Below are positions 1-5,834 of a stretch of DNA of 6,318 nt, piece after piece. Both the position numbers and the translations under genes were made by a program. The stretch is taken from assembly GCA_937952155.1 (NCBI GenBank), contig CALFYH010000440.1, positions 1 through 6,318 on the forward strand, read 5' to 3'. Numbering within the stretch: the first letter of the stretch is position 1; every line of letters starts with the position of its first letter. The notes beneath the pieces are model-generated. The model searched no databases. It was not told where the DNA came from and saw only the letters and a list, made by a program, of their open reading frames with translations. This DNA is from an uncultured Saprospiraceae bacterium (GTDB lineage Bacteria; Bacteroidota; Bacteroidia; Chitinophagales; Saprospiraceae).

Positions 1-147
1 AAACTGTGGAGATCGCATACCACCTGCTGCTGATAATGGCAGATGACGATTGTTCTTAATGATAGGTATATCTAATTGATCAAAATTCTGTCCACAAATT
101 GGGTTAGAAACTACAAGCAAGCAAAATATGATGATTCTTTTAAGCAT
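1..147 (-). CDS. Secreted protein, N-terminal fragment (possible FG-GAP/VCBS-type surface protein)
   Basis: Only the first 49 codons are in the window; the gene runs off the left edge. The protein starts MLKR and has a hydrophobic core (residues 5-14, IIIFCLLVVS) followed by NPICG and then QN. This is a signal peptide with a likely signal peptidase I cut after Gly19. Gln20 would become the first mature residue, as is common in exported proteins of Bacteroidota. A lipobox is unlikely, because the residues before Cys18 (N-P-I) do not fit. The mature start contains A-G-G-M-R-S-P-Q-F (residues 41-49). It resembles the AGG-x-N-x-PQF opening I associate with large Bacteroidota proteins that carry FG-GAP/VCBS repeats and a type IX secretion tail; that assignment is inferred from memory. 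The ATG at 147 is preferred because the signal peptide begins directly there. It lies 62 bp downstream of the TerB-like gene and probably has its own promoter. Confidence 0.7.
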   Translation of the reverse strand, partial: MLKRIIIFCLLVVSNPICGQNFDQLDIPIIKNNRHLPLSAAGGMRSPQF

Positions 148-187
148 CTAGAGATGTTTTTGATACTAAGTTAAACAAAATTTTTCA

Positions 188-213
188 CAAAAGTATTTTA
201 CAACTAAGGTCAA
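188..213 (-). promoter_or_regulatory. Candidate Bacteroidota promoter for the secreted-protein gene
   Basis: On the minus strand, TACTTTTG (188-195) matches the -7 consensus TAnnTTTG exactly. A TTG (211-213) lies 15 nt upstream, slightly closer than the usual 17-23 nt to the -33 element. Transcription would start roughly 35-40 nt before the ATG at 147. The TTG overlaps the stop codon of the TerB-like gene, so the secreted-protein gene could be transcribed independently of it. Confidence 0.4.
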
Positions 214-629
214 TTATTGTGTTTTCGGATAACATTAAGCATTTTTTCTGTAGATAGATCTTGAATCGTATGATTTTTCATTAAATCTATAAAATCTCGA
301 ATCATATCTTCTGAAAATCCAAGCCTAAAACCTAATTGATATACTTGTACTTCTTCCAAAGGTGATACATCACTATCCGCATTCATCGTGAAAAGAAGAT
401 GATACAATATTGCTAGCCTATCTTGTTCTTCATTAGGCAAATATTCATTAACGTCACTAATTTGCGCAAATTCTTTAATTAATTGAGGGTCAAGATTTAA
501 GTTTTTGCAAACATGAATCAAATAAGCAAACTCGTGCTCATGAATCATATTATCTGCCTTACTTACATGTATTAATAATTTTAAAATTATTCTATTTTTT
601 TCATCTTCCGAGAGTAAGTCCCAAATCAT
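210..629 (-). CDS. TerB-like small protein
   Basis: This is a 139-residue, largely helical acidic protein with no signal peptide or membrane segment, so probably cytoplasmic. It resembles the TerB fold (tellurite-resistance TerB family), which consists of two related helical halves each carrying an acidic loop of the form A-D-x-x-I-x-x-x-E. The first copy is at residues 25-33 (ADNMIHEHE) and the second at 84-93 (ADSDVSPLEE). The usual Gly after the Asp is replaced by Asn and Ser. Such loops bind metal in some TerB proteins; binding here is inferred. Stand-alone TerB-like proteins are common in Bacteroidota and their role is mostly unknown, so tellurite resistance should not be assumed. No other ter genes are present. 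The ATG at 629 gives the natural family length. It is divergent from the fabH-like gene across 105 bp of AT-rich DNA. Confidence 0.65.
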   Translation of the reverse strand: MIWDLLSEDEKNRIILKLLIHVSKADNMIHEHEFAYLIHVCKNLNLDPQLIKEFAQISDVNEYLPNEEQDRLAILYHLLFTMNADSDVSPLEEVQVYQLGFRLGFSEDMIRDFIDLMKNHTIQDLSTEKMLNVIRKHNN

Positions 630-734
630 TTTATATTAAAATTTATTGATAAAGGTAAGAATTAATTTACAATTGAAAAATTTTTGAGTACTTTTATCCA
701 TCAATAATATTAGTCAAATACCAAAGACAAAAAT

Positions 735-1790
735 ATGCAGACAAAAATAGGAGGAATAGGATATTATGTACCTGAAAAGGTCGTTAGTAATCACGACTTA
801 TCCCAGTTAATGGATACTACTGACGAGTGGATAAGGGAGCGAACAGGCATTGAAGAACGTAGATATGCTGCCAAGCACAAGGAATCCACATCATCATTGG
901 GTACAAAAGCTGCTAAAATCGCTATAGAACGGGCAGGAATCACAGCTGAAGACATAGATTTTATAATATTTGCCACTCTTAGCCCTGACTACTATTTTCC
1001 AGGTTGTGGGGTGCTGTTGCAGCGAGAACTAGGTGCTACAAAGTGCGAAGCTCCGGCGCTTGACATTCGCAATCAATGTTCTGGTTTTGTTTATGGTCTA
1101 TCTATTGCAGATCAGTTTATCAAAACAGGAATGTACAAAAACATCCTGCTTGTAGGAGCTGAAATGCATTCTATGGGACTGGATTTTTCTGATGACGGTA
1201 GAGCTGTCACAGTGATCTTTGGTGATGGAGCTGGCGCAGTGGTTCTACAACCAACTGAAAAGGAAGGACAAGGAATATTGAATACCTGTTTGCATGCTGA
1301 TGGTACACATGCGGAGGAATTGGCGATGATAAATCCAGGATCACATGGTGGATATCATTTGGGTACTGAGAAATTTGGGTATCCATCGCCAGATACATTT
1401 GGTGGTGTTTTCGTTACCCAAAAGATGGTAGATGACAACTTGCTTTCGCCTAATATGACAGGACAATTGGTATTCAAAACTGCTGTGGTCAAATTTCCAG
1501 AAGTAATCCATGAAGCCTTAGAAAAATCAGGATTGAAAACCGAAGATATAGATCTCTTGGTACCGCACCAAGCCAATCTCAGGATCAGTCAGTTTGTGCA
1601 AAGAGCTTTGCGCCTACCAGATGAAAAAGTGATGAACAACATCCAAAAATACGGCAATACAACTGCTGCTTCCATTCCAATTGCACTATGCGAAGCGTGG
1701 GAACAAGGAAGAATAAAGGAAGGAGATTTGGTATGTTTGGCTGCTTTTGGTAGCGGATTTACGTGGGGAAGTGCACTTATACGGTGGTAA
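735..1790 (+). CDS. fabH: Beta-ketoacyl-ACP synthase III (FabH-like)
   Basis: KAS III condenses acyl-CoA, typically acetyl-CoA, with malonyl-ACP to start fatty-acid synthesis in the cytoplasm. The full thiolase-fold catalytic set is visible: Cys115 in RNQCSGFVYGL, His278 in VPHQANLRI and Asn308 in YGNTTAASIP. The ACP-contact motif QANLR (279-283) follows the His, and the N-terminal signature DEWIRERTGIEERR (30-43) is intact. The protein is 351 residues against about 317 for E. coli FabH. His-to-Asn spacing is identical (30), but Cys-to-His spacing is 163 rather than 132, so about 31 extra residues lie around 195-250. The ATG at 735 fits, as the conserved fold begins within a few residues. It stands apart from plsX, rpmF or other fab genes and is followed after 54 bp by bshB1. 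It could be a second KAS III paralogue with a different primer, which the sequence cannot settle. Confidence 0.92.
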   Translation: MQTKIGGIGYYVPEKVVSNHDLSQLMDTTDEWIRERTGIEERRYAAKHKESTSSLGTKAAKIAIERAGITAEDIDFIIFATLSPDYYFPGCGVLLQRELGATKCEAPALDIRNQCSGFVYGLSIADQFIKTGMYKNILLVGAEMHSMGLDFSDDGRAVTVIFGDGAGAVVLQPTEKEGQGILNTCLHADGTHAEELAMINPGSHGGYHLGTEKFGYPSPDTFGGVFVTQKMVDDNLLSPNMTGQLVFKTAVVKFPEVIHEALEKSGLKTEDIDLLVPHQANLRISQFVQRALRLPDEKVMNNIQKYGNTTAASIPIALCEAWEQGRIKEGDLVCLAAFGSGFTWGSALIRW

Positions 1791-1808
1791 ACATTTACAT
1801 ACTTATTC

Positions 1809-1836
1809 TTGTTGTAGTTCCTAAATTTTAATTTTG
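1809..1836 (+). promoter_or_regulatory. Bacteroidota-type promoter of bshB1
   Basis: TTG (1809-1811), a 17-nt spacer and TAATTTTG (1829-1836) reproduce the phylum consensus TTG-N17-23-TAnnTTTG with no mismatch. The -7 box ends only 8 nt before the bshB1 ATG, so the transcript would have almost no 5' leader. The site is in the 54-bp gap after the fabH-like gene and indicates that bshB1 can be expressed on its own. Confidence 0.6.
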
Positions 1837-1844
1837 TATATATC

Positions 1845-2564
1845 ATGAAGGTAGATATTTTGGCTATTGGAGTACATCCAGATGATGTGGAATTATGTGC
1901 TGCGGGCACGATACTGAAGCATTTGGATCTAGGATACACAGTAGTACTTTGCGATTTGACACAAGGAGAATTAGGCACCAGAGGAAGTGGACCTTTACGA
2001 CTTCAGGAAGCAGAGAAAGCAAAACAAATTCTTGGCATCACACATCGGGAAAACCTAGGAATGGCTGATGGTTTTTTTCAGCACAATGAAGAGAATATTA
2101 AAAAGATAGTCAAAGTAATAAGGAAATATAAACCCGAAATTGTATTGGCAAATGCAATTAGAGATAGACATCCAGACCATGGTCGAGCGTCTAAACTCAT
2201 AAGTGATGCTTGTTTTTATGCTGGATTGGTCAAGATAGAAACCCGAGATGATAATGATAAAGTACAAGCAGCTTGGAGACCGAAAGCTGTTTATCATTAT
2301 ATCCAAGACCGAAATTTAAAAGCTGACTTTGTAGTAGATATCACTCAATATCTTGATAAAAAGATAGAATGCATTATGGCATACAGTTCTCAGTTTTTTG
2401 ATCCTGAATCAAAAGAACCAGAAACGCCTATTTCGTCCAAGGCATTTATAGAATATATGAAAGCCAAATACAGAGCTTACGGAAGAGATATAAATGCTGA
2501 ATATGCTGAAGCTTTTACCGTGGAGCGAAATATCGGTGTAAAAAATTTGTTTGATTTAATATAA
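1845..2564 (+). CDS. bshB1: Bacillithiol biosynthesis deacetylase BshB1
   Basis: This zinc-dependent LmbE/PIG-L family deacetylase removes acetate from GlcNAc-malate to give GlcN-malate, the second step of bacillithiol synthesis (between BshA and BshC), in the cytoplasm. The 239-residue length and ends are typical. The HPDD motif lies at 11-14, with His11 and Asp14 as zinc ligands and Asp13 as general base. The second motif, RHPDHGRA (108-115), supplies His112 as third ligand. AYSSQF (179-184), YMKAKYRAYG (204-213), AEAF (221-224) and the NLFDLI end all match BshB1 proteins. The ATG at 1845 is certain, because the HPDD motif follows at the usual distance. No bshA or bshC lies nearby, which is common in this phylum where these genes are scattered. 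The gene converges on the M42 peptidase gene with a 3-bp gap, leaving no room for a separate terminator. Confidence 0.93.
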   Translation: MKVDILAIGVHPDDVELCAAGTILKHLDLGYTVVLCDLTQGELGTRGSGPLRLQEAEKAKQILGITHRENLGMADGFFQHNEENIKKIVKVIRKYKPEIVLANAIRDRHPDHGRASKLISDACFYAGLVKIETRDDNDKVQAAWRPKAVYHYIQDRNLKADFVVDITQYLDKKIECIMAYSSQFFDPESKEPETPISSKAFIEYMKAKYRAYGRDINAEYAEAFTVERNIGVKNLFDLI

Positions 2565-2567
2565 ATC

Positions 2568-3647
2568 CTAGAAGTATTTAAAACTTTGGCCAGCCTTTAT
2601 ACTAAGTAATGACTCATAAATTAGATTGATAACATTCTCTATGTCATCCTGATGAGCCATTTCTACGGTGGTGTGCATATATCGCAAAGGCAAAGAAATC
2701 AAAACTGAAGGTACACCACCATTACTATAAGCAAATGCGTCTGTGTCGGTACCTGTACTTCTGCTTGCAGCTGCACGTTGGAAATCTATTTTTTTTCTTT
2801 CGGCCACAGATATTATTTGCTCTAACAAAAGATTGTGTACAGCAGGTGCATAAGTCAAGCTTGGCCCCAAACCACATTTGATGTCTCCTTGAATTTTATT
2901 GTTGACTAAAGGTGTACTTGTATCATGGGTGACATCAGTAATAATGGCAACGTTCGGCTTGATGGTATTGGCAATCATTTCTGCGCCTCGAAGTCCTATT
3001 TCCTCTTGCACAGCATTCACGATATATAAAGAATAAGGAAGTGATTTCTTGTTTTTCTTAAGTATTCGAGCAACTTCTGCTATACAAAATCCACCAATTC
3101 TGTTGTCCAAAGCTCGTCCACAATAATATCGGTCATTAAGCTTCGTCAGTTCATCCTGAAAAGTGATCACACTACCTACATGTATGCCCATTTCGAGTAC
3201 TTCTGCTTTGTCTTTGGCGCCTACATCTACGAAAATATTATCCATTGTCGGCGCCATATTTTCATCTTTACCTTTGCGTGTATGAATAGCCGGCCAACCA
3301 AATACACCTTTGACGATACCTTTTTTGGTGTGAATATTGACGCGCATTGAAGGTGCGATGATATGATCGGATCCACCATTGCGTATAACCTGAATGAATC
3401 CTGTATCTGAGATATAATTTACATACCACGAAATTTCATCAGCATGAGCTTCAATAACAACTTTATAGTCTTGGCCTGGATTGATGATCCCATAAGCAGT
3501 ACCATAATTATCAAGATGCCATTCGTCCACATATTCCTTGATATACTCTACCCATAACTTCTGACCTGGAGCTTCAAATCCTGTAGGTGATGGATTATTG
3601 AGATATTGATATAAAAAGGCTTCTGATTCTTTGTTTATAAGTTTCAT
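2568..3647 (-). CDS. M42 family metallopeptidase (glutamyl aminopeptidase/FrvX type)
   Basis: M42 enzymes are cytoplasmic dinuclear-metal aminopeptidases, often large tetrahedral oligomers, that trim peptides released by proteases. All metal ligands can be placed: His68 in EAHADE, Asp181 bridging in RALDNRIGG, Glu216 in VQEEIGLRGA, Asp238 in ITDVTHD and His325 in MHTTVEMAH. Glu215 is the expected catalytic base. There is no signal peptide. The 359-residue length is normal and the N-terminal NNPSPTGFE motif (17-25) is family-typical, so the start at 3647 is well supported. Substrate preference (Glu/Asp or broader) cannot be read from sequence. It follows pyrE on the same strand after 27 bp, with no good promoter in the gap, so the two are probably co-transcribed. 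Its 3' end nearly touches the bshB1 stop. Confidence 0.92.
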   Translation of the reverse strand: MKLINKESEAFLYQYLNNPSPTGFEAPGQKLWVEYIKEYVDEWHLDNYGTAYGIINPGQDYKVVIEAHADEISWYVNYISDTGFIQVIRNGGSDHIIAPSMRVNIHTKKGIVKGVFGWPAIHTRKGKDENMAPTMDNIFVDVGAKDKAEVLEMGIHVGSVITFQDELTKLNDRYYCGRALDNRIGGFCIAEVARILKKNKKSLPYSLYIVNAVQEEIGLRGAEMIANTIKPNVAIITDVTHDTSTPLVNNKIQGDIKCGLGPSLTYAPAVHNLLLEQIISVAERKKIDFQRAAASRSTGTDTDAFAYSNGGVPSVLISLPLRYMHTTVEMAHQDDIENVINLIYESLLSIKAGQSFKYF

Positions 3648-3674
3648 TTACAAACCGATATTTGAGAAATGTAT

Positions 3675-4322
3675 TTATTTAAAATTGTTTAGATACCAAT
3701 TTTGAGGATCGCTATTCCATTTATTTAGCATTAATGCTTCCTCTTGACTGATGTAATTTGTTGCTTCTGCTTCTGTTATCAAAGCAAAATAATTGGACAA
3801 AGTACGGTAATTACATTGTGAATTTGCAAAATTTTCTTGTGATTTTTCAAATCCATAATCAAAGATCGCAATGACACCAGCTACTTGATATCCTTTTTCA
3901 CGCAATAAATGTACTACGTCGAGTGAACTTGAACCTGTGGAAATCAGGTCTTCTACAACAAGAATATTAGCTCCTTGATGTATTTCTCCTTCTATTTGGT
4001 TTTGACGACCGTGTTCTTTGGGAGATGACCTAACATAGCAAAAAGGCAGGTTTAATTGATCTGCAAGTAAGGCACCATGTGCAATGCCTGCAGTCGCTAC
4101 ACCAGCAATCATATCTATACCAGCAAAAGAAATTGCCAGTTTTGCAAAACTCATTTTGATAAGATTCCTGACATCAGGATAAGATAAAGTGATGCGATTG
4201 TCACAATAAATAGGTGACCTCATACCTGATGCCCAAGTAAAAGGATTTTGTGGGTTTAATTTAATTGCTTTTATTTGCAAAAGATTTTGAGCAACCTGTT
4301 TTTCAACATTCATATTGTACAT
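3675..4322 (-). CDS. pyrE: Orotate phosphoribosyltransferase
   Basis: PyrE joins orotate and PRPP to make orotidine 5'-phosphate, the fifth step of de novo pyrimidine synthesis, in the cytoplasm. The substrate-binding segment FTWASGMRSPIYCDNR (28-43) is like the Bacillus enzyme. The mobile catalytic loop RSSPKEHGRQNQ (98-109) carries Lys102 and His104. The type I PRPP motif VVEDLISTGSSS is at 122-133. At 215 residues the length is normal. Two starts are possible: 4322 (MYNMNV) or an in-frame ATG at 4313 (MNVEKQ); sequence alone does not decide, and both precede the conserved region. It heads a likely two-gene transcript with the M42 peptidase and is divergent from the NUDIX gene, 3 bp away from start to start (12 bp if 4313 is used). 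No attenuator or leader is possible in that space. Confidence 0.95.
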   Translation of the reverse strand: MYNMNVEKQVAQNLLQIKAIKLNPQNPFTWASGMRSPIYCDNRITLSYPDVRNLIKMSFAKLAISFAGIDMIAGVATAGIAHGALLADQLNLPFCYVRSSPKEHGRQNQIEGEIHQGANILVVEDLISTGSSSLDVVHLLREKGYQVAGVIAIFDYGFEKSQENFANSQCNYRTLSNYFALITEAEATNYISQEEALMLNKWNSDPQNWYLNNFK

Positions 4323-4325
4323 TTA

Positions 4326-5000
4326 ATGGAGAAGTCACAAATTTATAAAATTTATATCAATGAGGCTGAGGTTATTTTAAAACCTACGGCAGATGTATCT
4401 TTGGAAGATTTCACAAAGCAGGGTAGTGTGATTGTAAATTATACTGGCGTTAAAAAAACATTGCTAGATTACATCACCTTATTAGAAAAGTCTATCAAGT
4501 CAGAAAAGATGATCATTCACTACCATGATTTTGCAAAATTGAAGATGGATTTTAAATCACATTTTACTGAAATCGAAGCAGGTGGAGGACTAGTGCACAA
4601 TGACAAAGGTCAATATTTATTTATTTTCAGGCGTGGCTCATGGGACTTACCCAAAGGTAAAATCGAACCCAACGAGACTAAAAAAGAAGCAACATTAAGA
4701 GAAATATCTGAAGAAACAGGTATCACCAATATGACGATTATAAAAAAGCTGTTGGTAACACGTCATACTTATCGTAGCAATGTAGGAAAAAGAATAATTA
4801 AAAAATCTCATTGGTATCTTGTTGAAACTAAAAAGCAAGCACTGAAACCACAAATATCAGAAGATATCGAAAAAGCAGTTTGGATGACGATGCGTCAGTT
4901 TTTGAGCACTCGCAGACAAGTTTATCCAAATATTTTGGACGTTGTACACACCCAAGATACCCAAGAGCTTATAAGTAAAGTAGAAATTAAAATTAATTAA
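4326..5000 (+). CDS. NUDIX hydrolase with uncharacterised N-terminal region
   Basis: NUDIX enzymes hydrolyse nucleoside diphosphates linked to another group. This 224-residue cytoplasmic protein has a complete NUDIX box at 111-133: Gly111, Glu117, Arg125-Glu126, Glu129-Glu130 and Gly132, fitting Gx5Ex7REUxEExGU. It is preceded by WDLPKGK (106-112), a pattern seen in diphosphoinositol-polyphosphate/diadenosine-polyphosphate-type and related NUDIX proteins; the substrate is not predictable. Residues 1-80 precede the fold and contain a predicted beta/alpha stretch that I do not recognise. An in-frame ATG exists at 4275, but it would run 48 bp antisense through the start of pyrE and add 17 residues that look like pyrE shadow, so 4326 is chosen. 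It is divergent from pyrE and followed after 2 bp by mtgA, suggesting translational coupling. I find no exact TAnnTTTG upstream; any promoter would lie within pyrE. Confidence 0.88.
   Translation: MEKSQIYKIYINEAEVILKPTADVSLEDFTKQGSVIVNYTGVKKTLLDYITLLEKSIKSEKMIIHYHDFAKLKMDFKSHFTEIEAGGGLVHNDKGQYLFIFRRGSWDLPKGKIEPNETKKEATLREISEETGITNMTIIKKLLVTRHTYRSNVGKRIIKKSHWYLVETKKQALKPQISEDIEKAVWMTMRQFLSTRRQVYPNILDVVHTQDTQELISKVEIKIN
4338..4345 (-). promoter_or_regulatory. Candidate -7 box for pyrE inside the NUDIX gene
   Basis: On the minus strand, TAAATTTG is an exact match to TAnnTTTG and ends 15 nt before the pyrE ATG at 4322. It lies within codons 5-7 of the opposing NUDIX gene. The nearest TTG upstream (minus strand, 4358-4360) is only 12 nt away, shorter than usual, so the -33 element is uncertain. 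Position and exact match support it; the region's AT-richness lowers confidence. Confidence 0.4.
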
Positions 5001-5002
5001 GG

Positions 5003-5740
5003 ATGGATATTTCCAATATTAAATTGATCTTTCTTAATTATTACAAAGATTTTATCGTCGCTTGTATTATATTTTCATTCACTTGGGCTTTGCTGTATAG
5101 ATTGTTATCGCCGCCAATAACTATTCAAATGCTGACTCGTTCCATTCTTGATAAAGGCGAATTGAAATATAACTATGTGTCTATTGGAAAAATTTCACCT
5201 TACCTTCAAGTTTGTGCTATGGCTTCCGAAGATCAAAATCTTCCATTTCACAGTGGTTTGGATTTAGGAGCGATTCGCAAAGCAGTAGAAGTAAATAAAA
5301 AAGGCAAAAAAGTGTTTGGAGCAAGTACAATTACTCAGCAAGTGGCCAAAAACGTCTTTTTATTTCCTCAGAGATCTTATATTCGGAAAGGACTAGAATT
5401 TTATTTTACTTTATTAATTGAAACATTTTATCCCAAAGAAAAAATTCTTGAACTTTATCTGAATGTGGCAGAAATGGGTACACTTATTTTTGGTGCCGAA
5501 GCTGCGGCACGAACATATTATAATAAACCTGCTTCAAAATTATCACTACAAGAATCAGCATCTATCATATCTATACTTCCTAATCCTCGAAAATTTAATG
5601 CAAAAAATCCTTCAGGCTACATTGCTGGTCGACAATCTGAAATCAAAAGTTTGTATTTTTCACTTGATGGTACTCATTATCTTCGCGAATTGTATGTAAG
5701 GTCAGAATCATCTTTATACGATTTTAGAAAGTATAAATAG
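5003..5740 (+). CDS. mtgA: Monofunctional biosynthetic peptidoglycan glycosyltransferase
   Basis: This GT51 enzyme polymerises lipid II into glycan strands on the outer face of the inner membrane, without a transpeptidase domain. A short cytoplasmic N-terminus is followed by one membrane segment (about 17-35). The GT51 motifs appear in order: ASEDQNLPFHSG (74-85) with catalytic Glu76; GASTITQQVAKN (106-117); RKGLE (128-132) with the second Glu, Glu132; and KEKILELYLNVAEMG (145-159). The length, 245 residues, is normal for MtgA. In the first motif, the canonical EDxxFxxHxG has Leu80 where Phe is expected, with a Phe at 82 instead. The roughly 35 residues after PSGY (203-206) are divergent. The start at 5003 is fixed by its 2-bp distance from the NUDIX stop (TAA-gg-ATG) and gives a sensible anchor, so it should be co-expressed with the NUDIX gene. 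Confidence 0.92.
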   Translation: MDISNIKLIFLNYYKDFIVACIIFSFTWALLYRLLSPPITIQMLTRSILDKGELKYNYVSIGKISPYLQVCAMASEDQNLPFHSGLDLGAIRKAVEVNKKGKKVFGASTITQQVAKNVFLFPQRSYIRKGLEFYFTLLIETFYPKEKILELYLNVAEMGTLIFGAEAAARTYYNKPASKLSLQESASIISILPNPRKFNAKNPSGYIAGRQSEIKSLYFSLDGTHYLRELYVRSESSLYDFRKYK

Positions 5741-5834
5741 TTTCTATCAATTTTTATAAAAAAAATAATGGTGTTCATTTATGCTAAATCGATTTTTTGG
5801 AGTAGTATTGTGATTCAAAATTTAATGTTTTTCC
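5741..5834. other. AT-rich intergenic region after mtgA
   Basis: This 94-bp gap contains no exact TAnnTTTG box on the plus strand. A weak 6-bp inverted repeat, TAGAAA/TTTCTA (5725-5730 and 5741-5746), straddles the mtgA stop, and a 12-bp AT-only palindrome occupies 5751-5762. Neither is GC-rich or followed by a clean T-run, so I do not call a terminator. The downstream ATPase may be transcribed by read-through from NUDIX-mtgA or from a promoter I cannot recognise. Confidence 0.35.

Noticed and set aside
210..629. Tellurite-resistance operon
   Set aside because: Only a TerB-fold protein is present, without terC, terD, terZ or similar genes; the fold alone does not indicate tellurite resistance.
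650..657. TACCTTTA on the minus strand as promoter of the TerB-like gene
   Set aside because: One mismatch in the last base and a TTG spacing of only 12 nt; too weak to list.
689..696. TACTTTTA as a promoter -7 box for the fabH-like gene
   Set aside because: One mismatch to TAnnTTTG, and the nearest upstream TTG (673-675) is only 13 nt away; in this AT-rich gap such matches are expected by chance.
1589..1978. Minus-strand 129-codon frame across fabH and bshB1
   Set aside because: Overlaps two well-supported plus-strand genes and their promoter, with no recognisable domain.
4275..4325. Extended NUDIX start at ATG 4275
   Set aside because: The added 17 residues are antisense to the 5' end of pyrE and look like shadow coding; ATG 4326 gives a clean N-terminus.
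5463..5699. Plus-strand 78-codon frame inside mtgA
   Set aside because: Alternative frame within the conserved GT51 gene; its composition is that of a frame-shifted reading.
5725..5762. Terminator after mtgA
   Set aside because: Only a 6-bp AT-rich stem with a 10-nt loop and a separate AT palindrome; no stable GC-containing stem with a T-tract.
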